Shown piece after piece: positions 1 to 7,713 of a stretch of DNA of 37,986 nucleotides. Each line of letters begins with the position of its first letter. Within the stretch, counting starts at the first letter, position 1. The translations under genes and the position numbers were made by a program. The stretch lies in contig NZ_BMRI01000004.1 in assembly GCF_014648555.1 (NCBI RefSeq), positions 77,608 to 115,593 on the forward strand, in the 5' to 3' direction. This stretch comes from Kitasatospora griseola (lineage in GTDB: Bacteria > Actinomycetota > Actinomycetes > Streptomycetales > Streptomycetaceae). The notes below the pieces were generated by a model that was not told where the DNA came from, did not search any database, and worked only from the letters and a program-made list of their open reading frames with translations.

Positions 1-630
1 ATGGACGGCCGGGGCTTCGCCTCGCTGCCGACCGCGAACCACGACTACTCGCGGCTGGCCTGCGGCCCGCGCACCCGCGAGCAGTTGGCCGCGGCGTTCA
101 CCTTCCAGCTGACCTGGCCGACCACCCCGGCGATCTACTACGGCGACGAGATCGGCATGCGCTTCGTGCCGGGCCTGCCGGACACCGAGGGCAGCGTGCT
201 GGGCCCGCGCTACAACCGGGCCGGCTGCCGCACCCCGATGCAGTGGGACGCGACGCCGGACGCCGGCTTCTCCTCCGCGCCCGCCGACCGCTTCTACCTG
301 CCCCTGGACCCCTCCCCCGGCCGCCCGGACGTCGCCTCCCAGCGCGCCGACCAGTCGTCCCTGCTGCACCAGGTACGGCAGTTGATCGCGCTGCGCCGCG
401 CCCACCCGGCGCTCGGCCCGGACGCGCCGGTCGAACTCCTGCACACCGGTTACCCGTTGGCGTACCTGCGCGGCGACCGCTGCCTGGTGGTGGTCAACCC
501 GCGCCGCACGCCCGCGCACCTGCCGGTGGAGCGGGAGCTGCCGGGGCGGCTGCTGTTCGGCCGGGGCGTGTCGCTGACCCACTCGGCGCTGCACGCGGAC
601 GGCTTCGGGTACGCCGTCTTCGGCCGCTGA
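1..630 (+). CDS. GH13 family glycosidase / trehalose-synthase-like enzyme, C-terminal part
   Basis: This is the C-terminal 209 residues of an alpha-amylase superfamily (GH13) enzyme acting on alpha-glucans or alpha-glucosides; the gene starts outside the window. The NHD motif in LPTANHDYSRL near residue 13 is conserved region IV of the catalytic barrel, carrying the transition-state Asp. PAIYYGDEIGM is the usual strand 8 element. The remainder is the C-terminal beta domain, with VELLHTGYPLAYLRGDRCLVV typical of enzymes that handle short oligosaccharides. The catalytic nucleophile and acid/base lie upstream and cannot be seen, so trehalose synthase, oligo-glucosidase and glucanotransferase cannot be separated. 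The ATG at position 1 is almost certainly internal. Four bases separate its stop from a convergent ArsR remnant. Confidence 0.85.
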   Translation: MDGRGFASLPTANHDYSRLACGPRTREQLAAAFTFQLTWPTTPAIYYGDEIGMRFVPGLPDTEGSVLGPRYNRAGCRTPMQWDATPDAGFSSAPADRFYLPLDPSPGRPDVASQRADQSSLLHQVRQLIALRRAHPALGPDAPVELLHTGYPLAYLRGDRCLVVVNPRRTPAHLPVERELPGRLLFGRGVSLTHSALHADGFGYAVFGR

Positions 631-634
631 CCGA

Positions 635-943
635 CTACCGCTCGCCGCAGAGCAGTTCGGCCGCCGCCGTGCGCAGGTGGAGCACGGTGCGGCCGGTGCG
701 GTGGCGGGCGGCTAGGCCGGCGTCGTGCAGGGCGTGCAGGTGGTGCGAGACGGTGGGGGCGGACAGGCCGGTGCGGGCGGCGAGTTCGATGGTGGTGGCG
801 GGGGCGGCGAGCAGCCGGGCGCGGGCCCGGCCGAGCACCCGGGCGAGACCGTCGGGGGTGGCGCCGGCGTCGGTCTCCCACAGCGTGGCGACGCCGCGCG
901 GCGGGCAGACCAGGCCGGGCTGCCAGGGCGGGTTCGGTGTCAC
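635..943 (-). pseudogene. ArsR-type winged-helix regulator, C-terminal remnant
   Basis: The reading frame encodes a winged helix: RARLLAAPATTIELAARTGL, then SAPTVSHHLHALHDAGLAARHRTGR. Before it stands PNPPWQPGLVCPPRGVATLWE, which resembles the linker before the helix-turn-helix in the longer (about 320-residue) DUF5937-type ArsR regulators of streptomycetes. The expected N-terminal two thirds is absent. The frame stays open upstream, but there it is only antisense to an MFS transporter fragment. A GTG at 943 would give 102 residues but has no ribosome-binding site. I infer a truncated gene whose 5' end was lost together with that of its divergent neighbour. A functional short ArsR protein is less likely but possible, because the DNA-binding domain itself looks complete. 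Confidence 0.6.
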
Positions 944-1374
944 GGCTACTGGAGGGCGTCCGGCCGACCCGGGCGGTGGCCGCCGGTTCGGCGCTGAACG
1001 CGCTCGCCTTCGCCTGGTTCGCGGCGCTGCCCGGCGCGCCCGGCCCGCCGGTCGGCACCGGGTTGGTGGCCGCCATGCTGGTGTACAACCTGGCCGAGAC
1101 GGTCGCCACGCCCGGCCGCGAGGAGCTGAGCGTGGCACTCGCCCATCCGGCGCGCCGCGGCCGCTGTCCGGCGGTCAACCAACTCTCCTGGAGCATCGGC
1201 CAGGCACTGGCTCCCGGCCTGTTGACCCTGCTGTTCGTCCACGGTCCGGCGTGGCCGTGGCTGTTCCTGCCGGCCGTTTCGCCGGCCGCCGTCCCCGCCT
1301 TCCTCCTCCTGGAGCGCCTCACTGCCCCCTTTTCCGACATTCCGTCGGAAACCGGAACGCCCATCAGGGTCTAG
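944..1374 (+). pseudogene. MFS transporter, C-terminal remnant
   Basis: About 143 residues encode the last three or four membrane helices of a major facilitator superfamily exporter. Hydrophobic blocks are AVAAGSALNALAFAWFAALP, LVAAMLVYNLAETV, SWSIGQALAPGLLTLLFV and WLFLPAVSPAAVPAFLLLE. VNQLSWSIGQALAP is typical of the penultimate region of such exporters. The family usually has about 400 residues and 12 helices, so at least two thirds is missing, including the cytoplasmic loop signature. The nominal GTG at 937 has no ribosome site and lies at the junction with the ArsR remnant. The two probably formed a divergent regulator/exporter pair before a deletion joined their 3' parts. The fragment is unlikely to work as a transporter. 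Confidence 0.65.
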
Positions 1375-1393
1375 CATGCCGTCAGGGTGACGG
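1332..1393. promoter_or_regulatory. Two inverted repeats upstream of the hemC-like gene
   Basis: TTCCGAC (1332-1338) and GTCGGAA (1344-1350) form a 7-bp inverted repeat with a 5-base spacer. CCGTCA (1379-1384) and TGACGG (1388-1393) form a second with a 3-base spacer, ending 20 bases before the ATG at 1413. The first overlaps the end of the MFS remnant and could also be a weak hairpin. The second sits where an operator would overlap a promoter. No regulator is identified. Confidence 0.3.
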
Positions 1394-1412
1394 ACAGTAG
1401 CGGGAGTTGACG

Positions 1413-2336
1413 ATGGTCGAACTGGTGGTGGGATCGCGGGCCAGCCGGCTGGCGCGGGCCCAGGTCCGGGAGTTCCTCGCGCCGGTCCGGGAGCGCTACC
1501 CGGACCTGGTGATCCGCCACCGGGTGATCCTGGAGGACGGCGACCTGGACCGGAAGGCCGCCCTGCGGGAGGTCTCGGAACGCGGCGGCGGCTCGGCGTT
1601 CTCCACCAACCAGGTCGCGGCGCTGCTGAACCGCGAGGTGGACGTCGTCGTCCACTCGCTCAAGGACCTGCCCACCGAGAACCCGGACGGCCTGACCCTG
1701 CTCCCGCCGCCGCCCCGCGCCGACGTCCGCGACGCGCTGTGCGGCGGAACGCTGAACGCCCTGCCGGCCGGCGCCCGGGTCGGCACCTCCGCCGCCCGCC
1801 GGATCGCCCAGCTCCTGCACGCCCGGCCCGATCTGCGCCCCGAACGGATCCGGGGCAACGTGCCGACCAGGCTCGCCCGGCTCCGGACCCTGGACGCCGT
1901 GGTGGTCGCCGCCGCGGGGCTGCACCGCATCGACCGGGCCGAGGAGATCGGCGAGCTCCTGCCCGTCGGGCTCTTCCCGCCCAGCCCCGGCCAGGGCGCG
2001 CTCGGCATCCAGGTCCGCGAGGACCACGCGCTGGCCCGCGAACTCCTCAACCACACCGGCGATCTGGACACCGACGCCGAGGTGCGCGCGGAACGCGCGA
2101 TGCTCGCCGAACTGCACGGCGGCTGCTCCGTCCCGGTCGGCGCGTTCGCCACCACCACCGTCGGCGGCGTCCTCACCCTGCACGGCCAGGTCACCTCGGT
2201 GGACGGCGCCCGCCAGGTCGAGGCCCGGCTGTCCGGCAGCGCCGCCGCACCCGAGAAACTCGGCCTCGCGGTGGCCGGCCTGCTGCTCGACCAGGACGCC
2301 GACCGCATCCTGGCGGAGGCCCGCGCGCTCGCCTGA
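1413..2336 (+). CDS. hemC: Hydroxymethylbilane synthase (porphobilinogen deaminase) paralogue
   Basis: This 307-residue protein belongs to the family that joins four porphobilinogens into hydroxymethylbilane, the linear precursor of haem, sirohaem and cobalamin. Visible motifs are GSRASRLARAQ (7-17), the catalytic-Asp block VVVHSLKDLPTE (Asp85), VGTSAARR, RGNVPTRLARL, and the cofactor-cysteine block AERAMLAELHGGCSVPVG (Cys238, the dipyrromethane attachment site). Departures are clear: the flexible loop usually reading GGKGLF is GGGSAFSTNQ here, and RGNV is followed by PTR rather than GTR or DTR. No hemA, hemB or hemD is adjacent, so this looks like a second copy outside the main haem operon. 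ATG 1413 is preferred to the upstream TTG at 1407 because GGGAG (1402-1406) lies six bases before it. Confidence 0.85.
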   Translation: MVELVVGSRASRLARAQVREFLAPVRERYPDLVIRHRVILEDGDLDRKAALREVSERGGGSAFSTNQVAALLNREVDVVVHSLKDLPTENPDGLTLLPPPPRADVRDALCGGTLNALPAGARVGTSAARRIAQLLHARPDLRPERIRGNVPTRLARLRTLDAVVVAAAGLHRIDRAEEIGELLPVGLFPPSPGQGALGIQVREDHALARELLNHTGDLDTDAEVRAERAMLAELHGGCSVPVGAFATTTVGGVLTLHGQVTSVDGARQVEARLSGSAAAPEKLGLAVAGLLLDQDADRILAEARALA

Positions 2337-2354
2337 CCCCGGCAACGCCGGGTC
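2335..2354 (+). terminator. Weak hairpin after the hemC-like gene
   Basis: GACCC-C-GGC / AAC / GCC-GGGTC folds into an eight-pair stem with one bulged C, starting at the stop codon. It has no U tract and is short, so it is only a possible terminator. Confidence 0.3.
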
Positions 2355-2400
2355 GGATTCCCGCCAGCGCCGACCCCGCGCCCCGACAAGTATCGATCAC

Positions 2401-3141
2401 ATGAACCGACTTGAAGGAAACGTCGCTCTGGTCACCGGCGGCAGCCGCGGCATCGGCGCGGCCGTCGCGCTCCGCCTGGCCGAGGAGGGCGCCGACGTCG
2501 CCCTGACCTACCGCGAGGGCGAAGCATCCGCACAGAAGATCGTCGAGCAGATCGAGGGACTGGGCCGCCGGGCGCTGGCCGTCCGGGCCGACAGCGCCGA
2601 CGCCGCCGCGCTGGACGCCGCCGTGGAACGGACCGTCGGGACGCTCGGCCGGCTGGACGTCCTGGTGAACAACGCGGGCGTCTTCCTGGTCGGCCCGCTG
2701 GACCAGCTGGGCCCCGCCGAGATCGACGCCACGCTCGCCGTCAACGTCCGCGCCCCGTACCAGCTCGCCCGGGCCGCGTCCCGGCACATGACCGACGGCG
2801 GACGGATCATCAACATCGGCAGCAACATCGCCGAACGGGCCCCGTTCCCCGGCCTCGCCCTGTACGCGATGAGCAAGACCGCCCTGATCGGCCTCACCAA
2901 GGGCCTGGCCCGCGAACTCGGCCCGCGCGCCATCACCGTCAACCTCGTCCACCCCGGCCCCACCGACACCGACGCCAACCCCGCCGCCGGCCCGAACGCC
3001 GAAGCCATCGCCGGCCTCACCGCCCTCGGCCGCTACGCCGCCCCCGCAGAGATCGCCGCCACCGTCGCCCACCTGGCGGGCCCCGACGCCCGCTACCTCA
3101 CCGGTTCGGTGATCTCCGTCGACGGCGGCTTCTCCGCCTGA
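2401..3141 (+). CDS. SDR family oxidoreductase (3-oxoacyl-ACP reductase type)
   Basis: This 246-residue classical short-chain dehydrogenase is an NAD(P)H-dependent carbonyl/alcohol oxidoreductase, probably cytosolic. The cofactor motif TGGSRGIG is at 12-19, NNAG at 90-93, and the catalytic Ser141, Tyr155 and Lys159 are present (INIGSNIAE, YAMSK). The C-terminal ISVDGGFSA is typical of FabG-like proteins. The substrate cannot be predicted. No good Shine-Dalgarno sequence precedes ATG 2401. A TATCGA element at 2391-2396 is close enough to suggest leaderless transcription, although no clear -35 is visible. The hemC-like gene upstream is separated by 64 bases and a weak hairpin, so the two may be transcribed separately. 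A strong hairpin follows. Confidence 0.85.
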   Translation: MNRLEGNVALVTGGSRGIGAAVALRLAEEGADVALTYREGEASAQKIVEQIEGLGRRALAVRADSADAAALDAAVERTVGTLGRLDVLVNNAGVFLVGPLDQLGPAEIDATLAVNVRAPYQLARAASRHMTDGGRIINIGSNIAERAPFPGLALYAMSKTALIGLTKGLARELGPRAITVNLVHPGPTDTDANPAAGPNAEAIAGLTALGRYAAPAEIAATVAHLAGPDARYLTGSVISVDGGFSA

Positions 3142-3170
3142 CCCTGCTGCACTCCGCCCCCGACCGGCCA

Positions 3171-3205
3171 CCGGTGCCCCGCTGCCCACCGCGGCGGGGC
3201 ACCGG
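3171..3205 (+). terminator. Stem-loop terminator after the SDR gene
   Basis: CCGGTGCCCCGC (3171-3182) pairs perfectly with GCGGGGCACCGG (3194-3205) around an 11-base loop. It lies 30 bases after the SDR stop. There is no U run, which is usual for streptomycete terminators. Confidence 0.6.
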
Positions 3206-3222
3206 GCCGCACTCCGGGCGGC

Positions 3223-3390
3223 TCAACCGCGCAGGGCCTCGGTGATCTGACGGGTGGTCTGGGCGGCCACCCGCAGGTTGACGGCGGCGTAGCAACAACC
3301 CCCGGCCTCGGCCGCCTCCGCGCGCCCATGACGAACCTGCGAAAAATAATCATCGACCCCGGCACCGCGCGCCTGATTAAAGTGGCGCAA
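3223..3390 (-). other. Short ORF or 3' gene remnant (up to 55 residues)
   Basis: On the minus strand an open frame ends VDDYFSQVRHGRAEAAEAG, then GCCYAAVNLRVAAQTTRQ, then ITEALRG and a TGA at 3225-3223. Its last 35 codons have the GC-ending pattern of real genes here. The upstream codons (GAT GAT TAT TTT) do not. The only in-frame start is TTG 3390, which overlaps the ATG of the divergent GNAT gene and has no ribosome site. I do not recognise the family. It could be a small protein, or the 3' end of a gene whose front was replaced when the GNAT gene arrived. Confidence 0.3.
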
Positions 3391-3938
3391 TGTTCGAAGG
3401 AAACCTGGTAAGCCTCCGTGCGCTGCGCGCCGAGGATGCGGCGCACCATCTCCGGTGGCGGAACGATCCGGAGGTGGTGCGGTGGGCGACGGCCGGTGAT
3501 CCCGGTTTCGGGCCGGTGACGGCGGAGGCGGTGGCTCGCGGGTTCGAGACCATGCTGCGGCTGAACCCCCGGGAGTCGGCCGTGTTCACGATCGAGGAAC
3601 TGGCGGGCGGGAGGGTGATCGGCATGGCCGACTACCGGGACCTGGACCCGTACGCGGGGGTGGCCACCCTGGGGGTGACCATCGGGGAGCGGGAGTTCTG
3701 GGGCCGGGGCCACGGCCGTGACGCGGTGCGGGTGCTCGTGAACCACCTGTTCGGTGCGTATCGGCTCGGTCGGCTGGAGCTGGACACCTGGAGCGGCAAC
3801 GAGCGTGCGGTGCGGGCCTTCACGGGGCTGGGCTTCCAGGAGGAGGGCCGCCGCCGGTCGGCCGTCCTGCTGGAGGGGAAGCGCTACGACACCGTGCTCT
3901 TCGGGATGCTCCGCGAGGAGTGGGAGAGCTCCGTGTGA
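3390..3938 (+). CDS. GNAT family N-acetyltransferase (RimJ/RimL-like)
   Basis: This 182-residue cytosolic acetyltransferase transfers acetyl from acetyl-CoA to an amine, either a protein N-terminus or a small molecule. It opens with VSLRALRAEDAAHHLRWRNDPEVVRW, the usual start of RimJ/RimL-type GNAT proteins. The acetyl-CoA pyrophosphate-binding motif A is WGRGHGRDAVRVL (about residues 108-120). Motif B, with LELDTWSGNERAVRAFTGLGFQEEGRRR, follows. The substrate is unknown. No strong ribosome site precedes ATG 3390. TGATTAA at 3374-3380 could be the -10 of a leaderless transcript. The gene converges on the UbiA gene with only 12 bases between the stops. Confidence 0.85.
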   Translation: MFEGNLVSLRALRAEDAAHHLRWRNDPEVVRWATAGDPGFGPVTAEAVARGFETMLRLNPRESAVFTIEELAGGRVIGMADYRDLDPYAGVATLGVTIGEREFWGRGHGRDAVRVLVNHLFGAYRLGRLELDTWSGNERAVRAFTGLGFQEEGRRRSAVLLEGKRYDTVLFGMLREEWESSV

Positions 3939-3950
3939 CACAGCTCCCGC

Positions 3951-4769
3951 TCAGGAGCCGTTGCGCAGACCGCCGTTGAGCAGCAGCAGCCCCAGCGCGA
4001 CCGCCGTGGCGGCGATGACCGCCAGGAACGGGAGGCGGCCGCGCGGGGCGAGCAGGGCGGCGAGGGCGGGCGGAGCGGTGACGGCGAGAACGGGCCAGCC
4101 GGGGGCGAGGAGGAGTGCGGCGGCGGTCGCGGCGAGGACGGCGGTCAGGGCCGAGGCGCGGGCGCCGGCGCGTTGGGGCAGGCCGCGGATGTTCGCGGCG
4201 CGGTCGGCGGCCAAGTCCGGCAGGACGTTGGCGAAGTGGGCAGCGACGCCGAGCAGCGCGCCCGCGCCGAGGACGGGTGCGGCGGGCCACGGCCGGCCCG
4301 GCAGCGCGAGGGTGACGAAGGCCGGCAGGAGCGCGAACGCCAGCGCGTAGGGCAGCCAGGACCACCAGGTGGCCTTCAGCCGTAGGTTGTACACCCAGCC
4401 GGCGGCCACCGCCACCAGGTGCACGGTCGCCGCCGCGACCCCGCACGCCGCCGACAGCAGCACGCAGCAGGCCACCGCCCAGCAGGTCGACGCGGCGACC
4501 CGACGGCCCGCCACCTCGCCGACGGCGAGCGGCTTGTCGGAACGCCCGGCCGCCTCGTCCCGCCGTCGGTCGATCAGGTCGTTGCTCCAGCCGATCGACA
4601 GCTGCCCGGCCGCGACCGCACCGCCGGTGAGCAGCGTCCCGACCGGTCCGCGCCCGGCCCCGACGGCCATCGCCGCGGCCAGCACGGTCACCGCCGCGGC
4701 GGGCACCGGGTGGCAGGCCCGCGCCAGTCCCTCGATCGGCCCCCGGGACGCCACTGCCGCATCGCTCAC
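3951..4769 (-). CDS. UbiA family prenyltransferase
   Basis: This integral membrane enzyme of about 272 residues would transfer a prenyl group to an aromatic or other acceptor. Both Asp-rich Mg-diphosphate motifs are present: NDLIDRRRDEAAGRSDKPLA (NDxxDxxxD) and DLAADRAANIRGLP (DxxxD). Eight or nine hydrophobic helices cover the rest. The frame is open to a GTG at 4832, but residues before the GTG at 4769 (VSDAAVASRG) do not look like the family, so 4769 is preferred; neither start has a convincing ribosome site. The acceptor is not predictable: quinone, haem and specialised meroterpenoid enzymes share these motifs. A type III PKS begins 1.9 kb away on the other side of the kinase, so a prenylated polyketide is possible. 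Confidence 0.8.
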   Translation of the reverse strand: MSDAAVASRGPIEGLARACHPVPAAAVTVLAAAMAVGAGRGPVGTLLTGGAVAAGQLSIGWSNDLIDRRRDEAAGRSDKPLAVGEVAGRRVAASTCWAVACCVLLSAACGVAAATVHLVAVAAGWVYNLRLKATWWSWLPYALAFALLPAFVTLALPGRPWPAAPVLGAGALLGVAAHFANVLPDLAADRAANIRGLPQRAGARASALTAVLAATAAALLLAPGWPVLAVTAPPALAALLAPRGRLPFLAVIAATAVALGLLLLNGGLRNGS

Positions 4770-4884
4770 CCCGGCCACACTAGCCGCCTGCGGACCGGCG
4801 ACGCGGGACCGTCGGAGGTGACGGCATGTCACACCTGCGGTGAAGAGGCCGAGTTGTCGAGTGCCGGAGCCCGCGTGCCGGACA

Positions 4885-4890
4885 TATAGT
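4885..4890 (+). promoter_or_regulatory. Candidate -10 element for the kinase gene
   Basis: TATAGT stands out in the otherwise GC-rich 161-base gap between the divergent UbiA and kinase genes, 41 bases before the GTG. No good -35 is found at 17 bases; TTGTCG at 4854-4859 is too far away. Confidence 0.4.
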
Positions 4891-4930
4891 CCCGGTTCCT
4901 GCTCACCGGCCGACCAGGGGGAATCCGACG

Positions 4931-6562
4931 GTGCTGGACCTCAATCTCACCGTTGATCTGCTGATCGTGCTGCTGCCGGCGCTGGTGGTGCGACTGCTGT
5001 CACTGCCGCTGCTGCGGCGCTCCCAGCGCACGATCCGGGCCCGGTCCGTGGCCGCCGTGACGGGGACCGCGCCGCCCGGGCTCGGGCCGGTGGTGGGCGA
5101 CTTGGCGGTGTTCGTGGTGCTCGCGGGTGCGCTCGAAGCCCTGATGACCCTCATCATGAACACCGGCTTCGACGTGCTGCACAGCCCGGCGGTCTTCGTG
5201 AGCGACCGCGCGCTCGCGGTGGCGCTCCGGCTGACCCACGTCGGTCCGCAGCTCTGGCTGACGGGCTTCACGGCGGTGCTGGTGGCCGCACTGCTGCTGC
5301 TCACCCACCTGGTCGACCGGGCGCTGCTGACCGTCGGCATGCCGCCGGAGGTGGCTGCGGACGGGCGGCTCCGTCGGCGGGGTCTCGGCGCGCTCGGGCT
5401 GCTCGCCGTTCTCGCGGTGGTGGCGCTGCCGCTGGGCGTGGTGCTCGGTGCGGTGGTGTTCCAGGCGGTGGCGCTGATCACCGCCCGCCGGCACCCCGCA
5501 CTGGCGCCCACCGCGCCGCTCGGTTCCCCGGCCGCAGCCTGGCCGACGCCCGCCCCGCCGGTCGCTCCGCCCTTCGCCCCGCCCTTCGCTCCGGTCACCG
5601 CCCCCGCGACGGCACTCGCCACCGCCCCGCCCCCGGCCGCCCCGCCCGTCGTTCCCCCGCCTCCGCCCGCCCAGGTGCCGAATCAGGCGTTGGGCGGGCA
5701 CGAGCCGCGCAGCATCGGGGGCTACCAGTTGCTCGGCCGGATCGGTGCCGGCGGCATGGGGACGGTGTACCTGGCGCGTCGTGCGGGCGCGGCCACCCAG
5801 GTCGCGTTGAAGACCATCAACGTGGAGCTGCTGGACGATCCGGACCTGTTGCGCCGCTTCCAGCGGGAGTCCGAGGTGCTGGCAATGGTGCCGGGGGCGT
5901 ACACCGCGCGGGTGCTGGACACCGGGGTGGACGCGGGCCGCCCGTTCCTGGCCATGGAGTTGCTGGACGGACGGCCGCTCGACGCCCACCTGCGGGAGAA
6001 CGGGCCGGTGCGCTCCCCGGAGGCGCTGCGCGCGCTCGCCCTGGCGCTCGCGGTGGCGCTGTCGGGCGTCCACCGGCTCGGCCTGGTGCACCGCGATCTC
6101 AAGCCGTCGAACATCATGCTGACCTCGGCCGGGCCGCGGCTGCTCGACTTCGGCATCGCCGCCCTGGTGGACGGCACCCGGCTGACCATGACGGGCGCGG
6201 GGCCGGGCACGCTCACCTACATGGCGCCGGAGCAGTTCGGCGAGGAGCGGGTGGGCACGGCCGCCGACATCTGGGCGTGGGCGTGCTGTGTGGTGTGCGC
6301 CGCGCACGGGGCCAGTCCGTTCGCGGCCGCCAGCACCGGCGCGGTGATCCGCCGGATCGTCGACACCGGCCCGGACCGGGCCGCACTGGCCGCCGTCCAC
6401 GCCCTGGACCCGGCGCTCGCCGCCGTGGTCGCCCACGCCCTCACCCCCGACCCGGCGGCCCGGCCGGGCGACGGCACCGCCCTACTCGCCCTGCTGACGG
6501 CTCGCCGACCCGCCGACGTCCGCGACGACATCACCCGCGGCTGGAGCACCCTGCGCCTCTGA
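4931..6562 (+). CDS. Membrane-anchored Ser/Thr protein kinase with N-terminal membrane domain
   Basis: This 543-residue protein has three parts. Residues 1-190 contain about four hydrophobic helices (8-28, 52-76, 108-128, 152-180). Residues 195-250 are a Pro/Ala-rich linker. Residues 264-530 form a Hanks-type kinase. Kinase motifs are complete: P-loop IGAGGMGTVY (271-280), VALKT with Lys294, HRDLKPSN with Asp389, DFG at 406-408 and MAPEQ at 431-435, so the kinase should be active on Ser/Thr. Most actinobacterial PknB-like kinases place the kinase first, followed by one helix and an extracellular sensor. Here the order is reversed and no large external domain is visible. GTG 4931 is supported by AGGGGGA eight bases upstream. 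The next gene (type III PKS) begins 83 bases downstream; a regulatory link is only a suggestion from position. Confidence 0.88.
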   Translation: MLDLNLTVDLLIVLLPALVVRLLSLPLLRRSQRTIRARSVAAVTGTAPPGLGPVVGDLAVFVVLAGALEALMTLIMNTGFDVLHSPAVFVSDRALAVALRLTHVGPQLWLTGFTAVLVAALLLLTHLVDRALLTVGMPPEVAADGRLRRRGLGALGLLAVLAVVALPLGVVLGAVVFQAVALITARRHPALAPTAPLGSPAAAWPTPAPPVAPPFAPPFAPVTAPATALATAPPPAAPPVVPPPPPAQVPNQALGGHEPRSIGGYQLLGRIGAGGMGTVYLARRAGAATQVALKTINVELLDDPDLLRRFQRESEVLAMVPGAYTARVLDTGVDAGRPFLAMELLDGRPLDAHLRENGPVRSPEALRALALALAVALSGVHRLGLVHRDLKPSNIMLTSAGPRLLDFGIAALVDGTRLTMTGAGPGTLTYMAPEQFGEERVGTAADIWAWACCVVCAAHGASPFAAASTGAVIRRIVDTGPDRAALAAVHALDPALAAVVAHALTPDPAARPGDGTALLALLTARRPADVRDDITRGWSTLRL

Positions 6563-6645
6563 CGGCATCCCCCGGCGTCGGCGCAGACGCGCCGGGCGCG
6601 GGAGGATTGCCCGGTTCGGGTGGGTTCGGTCCCTATCCTGGATCG

Positions 6646-7713
6646 GTGACGCGGATCGCGGCAGTGTGCGGGGTCCTTCCGCCCCATCGGTACCGGCAGG
6701 GCGAGTTGGCCGCCGGGCTGGCCGTGCTGCGCGGCGGGTCGGGGGACGAACGGGCCCTGTCGGAGCGGTTCTTCGCCGGCGCGGGGGTGGAGTCCCGGCG
6801 ACTGGCGTTCCCGTTGGAGCGCTACGGCGGGTTCGACGGGTTCGGGCAGGCGAACGACGCCTGGCTGGAGGCCGCGTCCGAACTCGCCCTCCGGGCCGCC
6901 GAGTCGGTGCTGGCCGCGGCCGGGATGGCCGCCGAGCAGGTCGATGCAGTGGTCACCACCACCGTCACCGGCATCGCGGTGCCCTCGCTGGAGGCACGGA
7001 TCGCGTCCCGGCTCGGCCTGCGCGAGGACGTGCGCCGGGTGCCGCTGTTCGGCCTGGGGTGCGCGGGCGGCGCCGGCGGACTGGCCGTCGTCGACGACTT
7101 GTTGACAGGGCGTCACAGCGCTGGCGCGGCTCTGCTGCTGGCCACCGAGCTGTGCTCGCTGACCCTGCAGCGGACGGACACCTCGGCCGCGAACCTGCTG
7201 GCCACCGCACTGTTCGGGGACGGCGCGGGCGCGCTGCTCGCGGTCGGCGACGAGCATCCGGCGGCGACGGCGGCAGCCGGGCCGACGGTGGTGGCGACCC
7301 GGAGTCGGCTGTATCCGGGGACGGAACGGCTGCTCGGCTGGCAGGTCGGCGACTCCGGGTTCGGCATTCTGCTGGGGCCCGAACTGCCGGAGCTGGTACG
7401 GCTGCACGTGGGCGAGGAGGTGGCGTCGTTCCTGGCGGCGCACGATCTGAAGCCGGGCGACGTGGGCAGTTGGGTGTGCCATCCGGGCGGGCCGCGGGTG
7501 TTGGAGGTGCTGGGTGAGGAACTCGGACTGTCGGAAGGCGCGTTGGCGCCGAGCCGGGAGTCGCTGGCGCGCTGCGGCAACCTGTCCTCGGCGTCGGTGC
7601 TGCACATCCTGCGCGACGTGATCGACCAAGGTCCGCCGCCGCCCGGCTCGTTCGGGCTGGTGCTCGCCCTCGGTCCGGGCTTCGCCTCCGAACTCGTCCT
7701 GCTGCGCTGGTGA
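6646..7713 (+). CDS. Type III polyketide synthase (SrsA-like)
   Basis: This 355-residue chalcone synthase superfamily enzyme condenses a starter acyl-CoA with malonyl-type extenders and cyclises the chain. The catalytic triad is visible: Cys139 in FGLGCAGGAGGL, His279 in WVCHPGGPRVLEV and Asn312 in CGNLSSASVL. The C-terminal GPGF loop is present (LALGPGFASELVLLRW). Followed by an isoprenylcysteine-type methyltransferase and a flavoprotein with four-base overlaps, it matches the srsA-srsB-srsC order known for Streptomyces griseus phenolic lipids. The product is therefore probably an alkylresorcinol or alkylpyrone, an inference from synteny. GTG 6646 is chosen because the family N-terminus begins there. 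There is no ribosome site, and TATCCT at 6634-6639 suggests a leaderless message. Confidence 0.9.
   Translation: MTRIAAVCGVLPPHRYRQGELAAGLAVLRGGSGDERALSERFFAGAGVESRRLAFPLERYGGFDGFGQANDAWLEAASELALRAAESVLAAAGMAAEQVDAVVTTTVTGIAVPSLEARIASRLGLREDVRRVPLFGLGCAGGAGGLAVVDDLLTGRHSAGAALLLATELCSLTLQRTDTSAANLLATALFGDGAGALLAVGDEHPAATAAAGPTVVATRSRLYPGTERLLGWQVGDSGFGILLGPELPELVRLHVGEEVASFLAAHDLKPGDVGSWVCHPGGPRVLEVLGEELGLSEGALAPSRESLARCGNLSSASVLHILRDVIDQGPPPPGSFGLVLALGPGFASELVLLRW

Noticed and set aside
450..1364. 304-residue minus-strand frame across the ArsR/MFS region
   Set aside because: Arg/Pro-rich with no domain; it lies in a different frame from the recognisable ArsR sequence.
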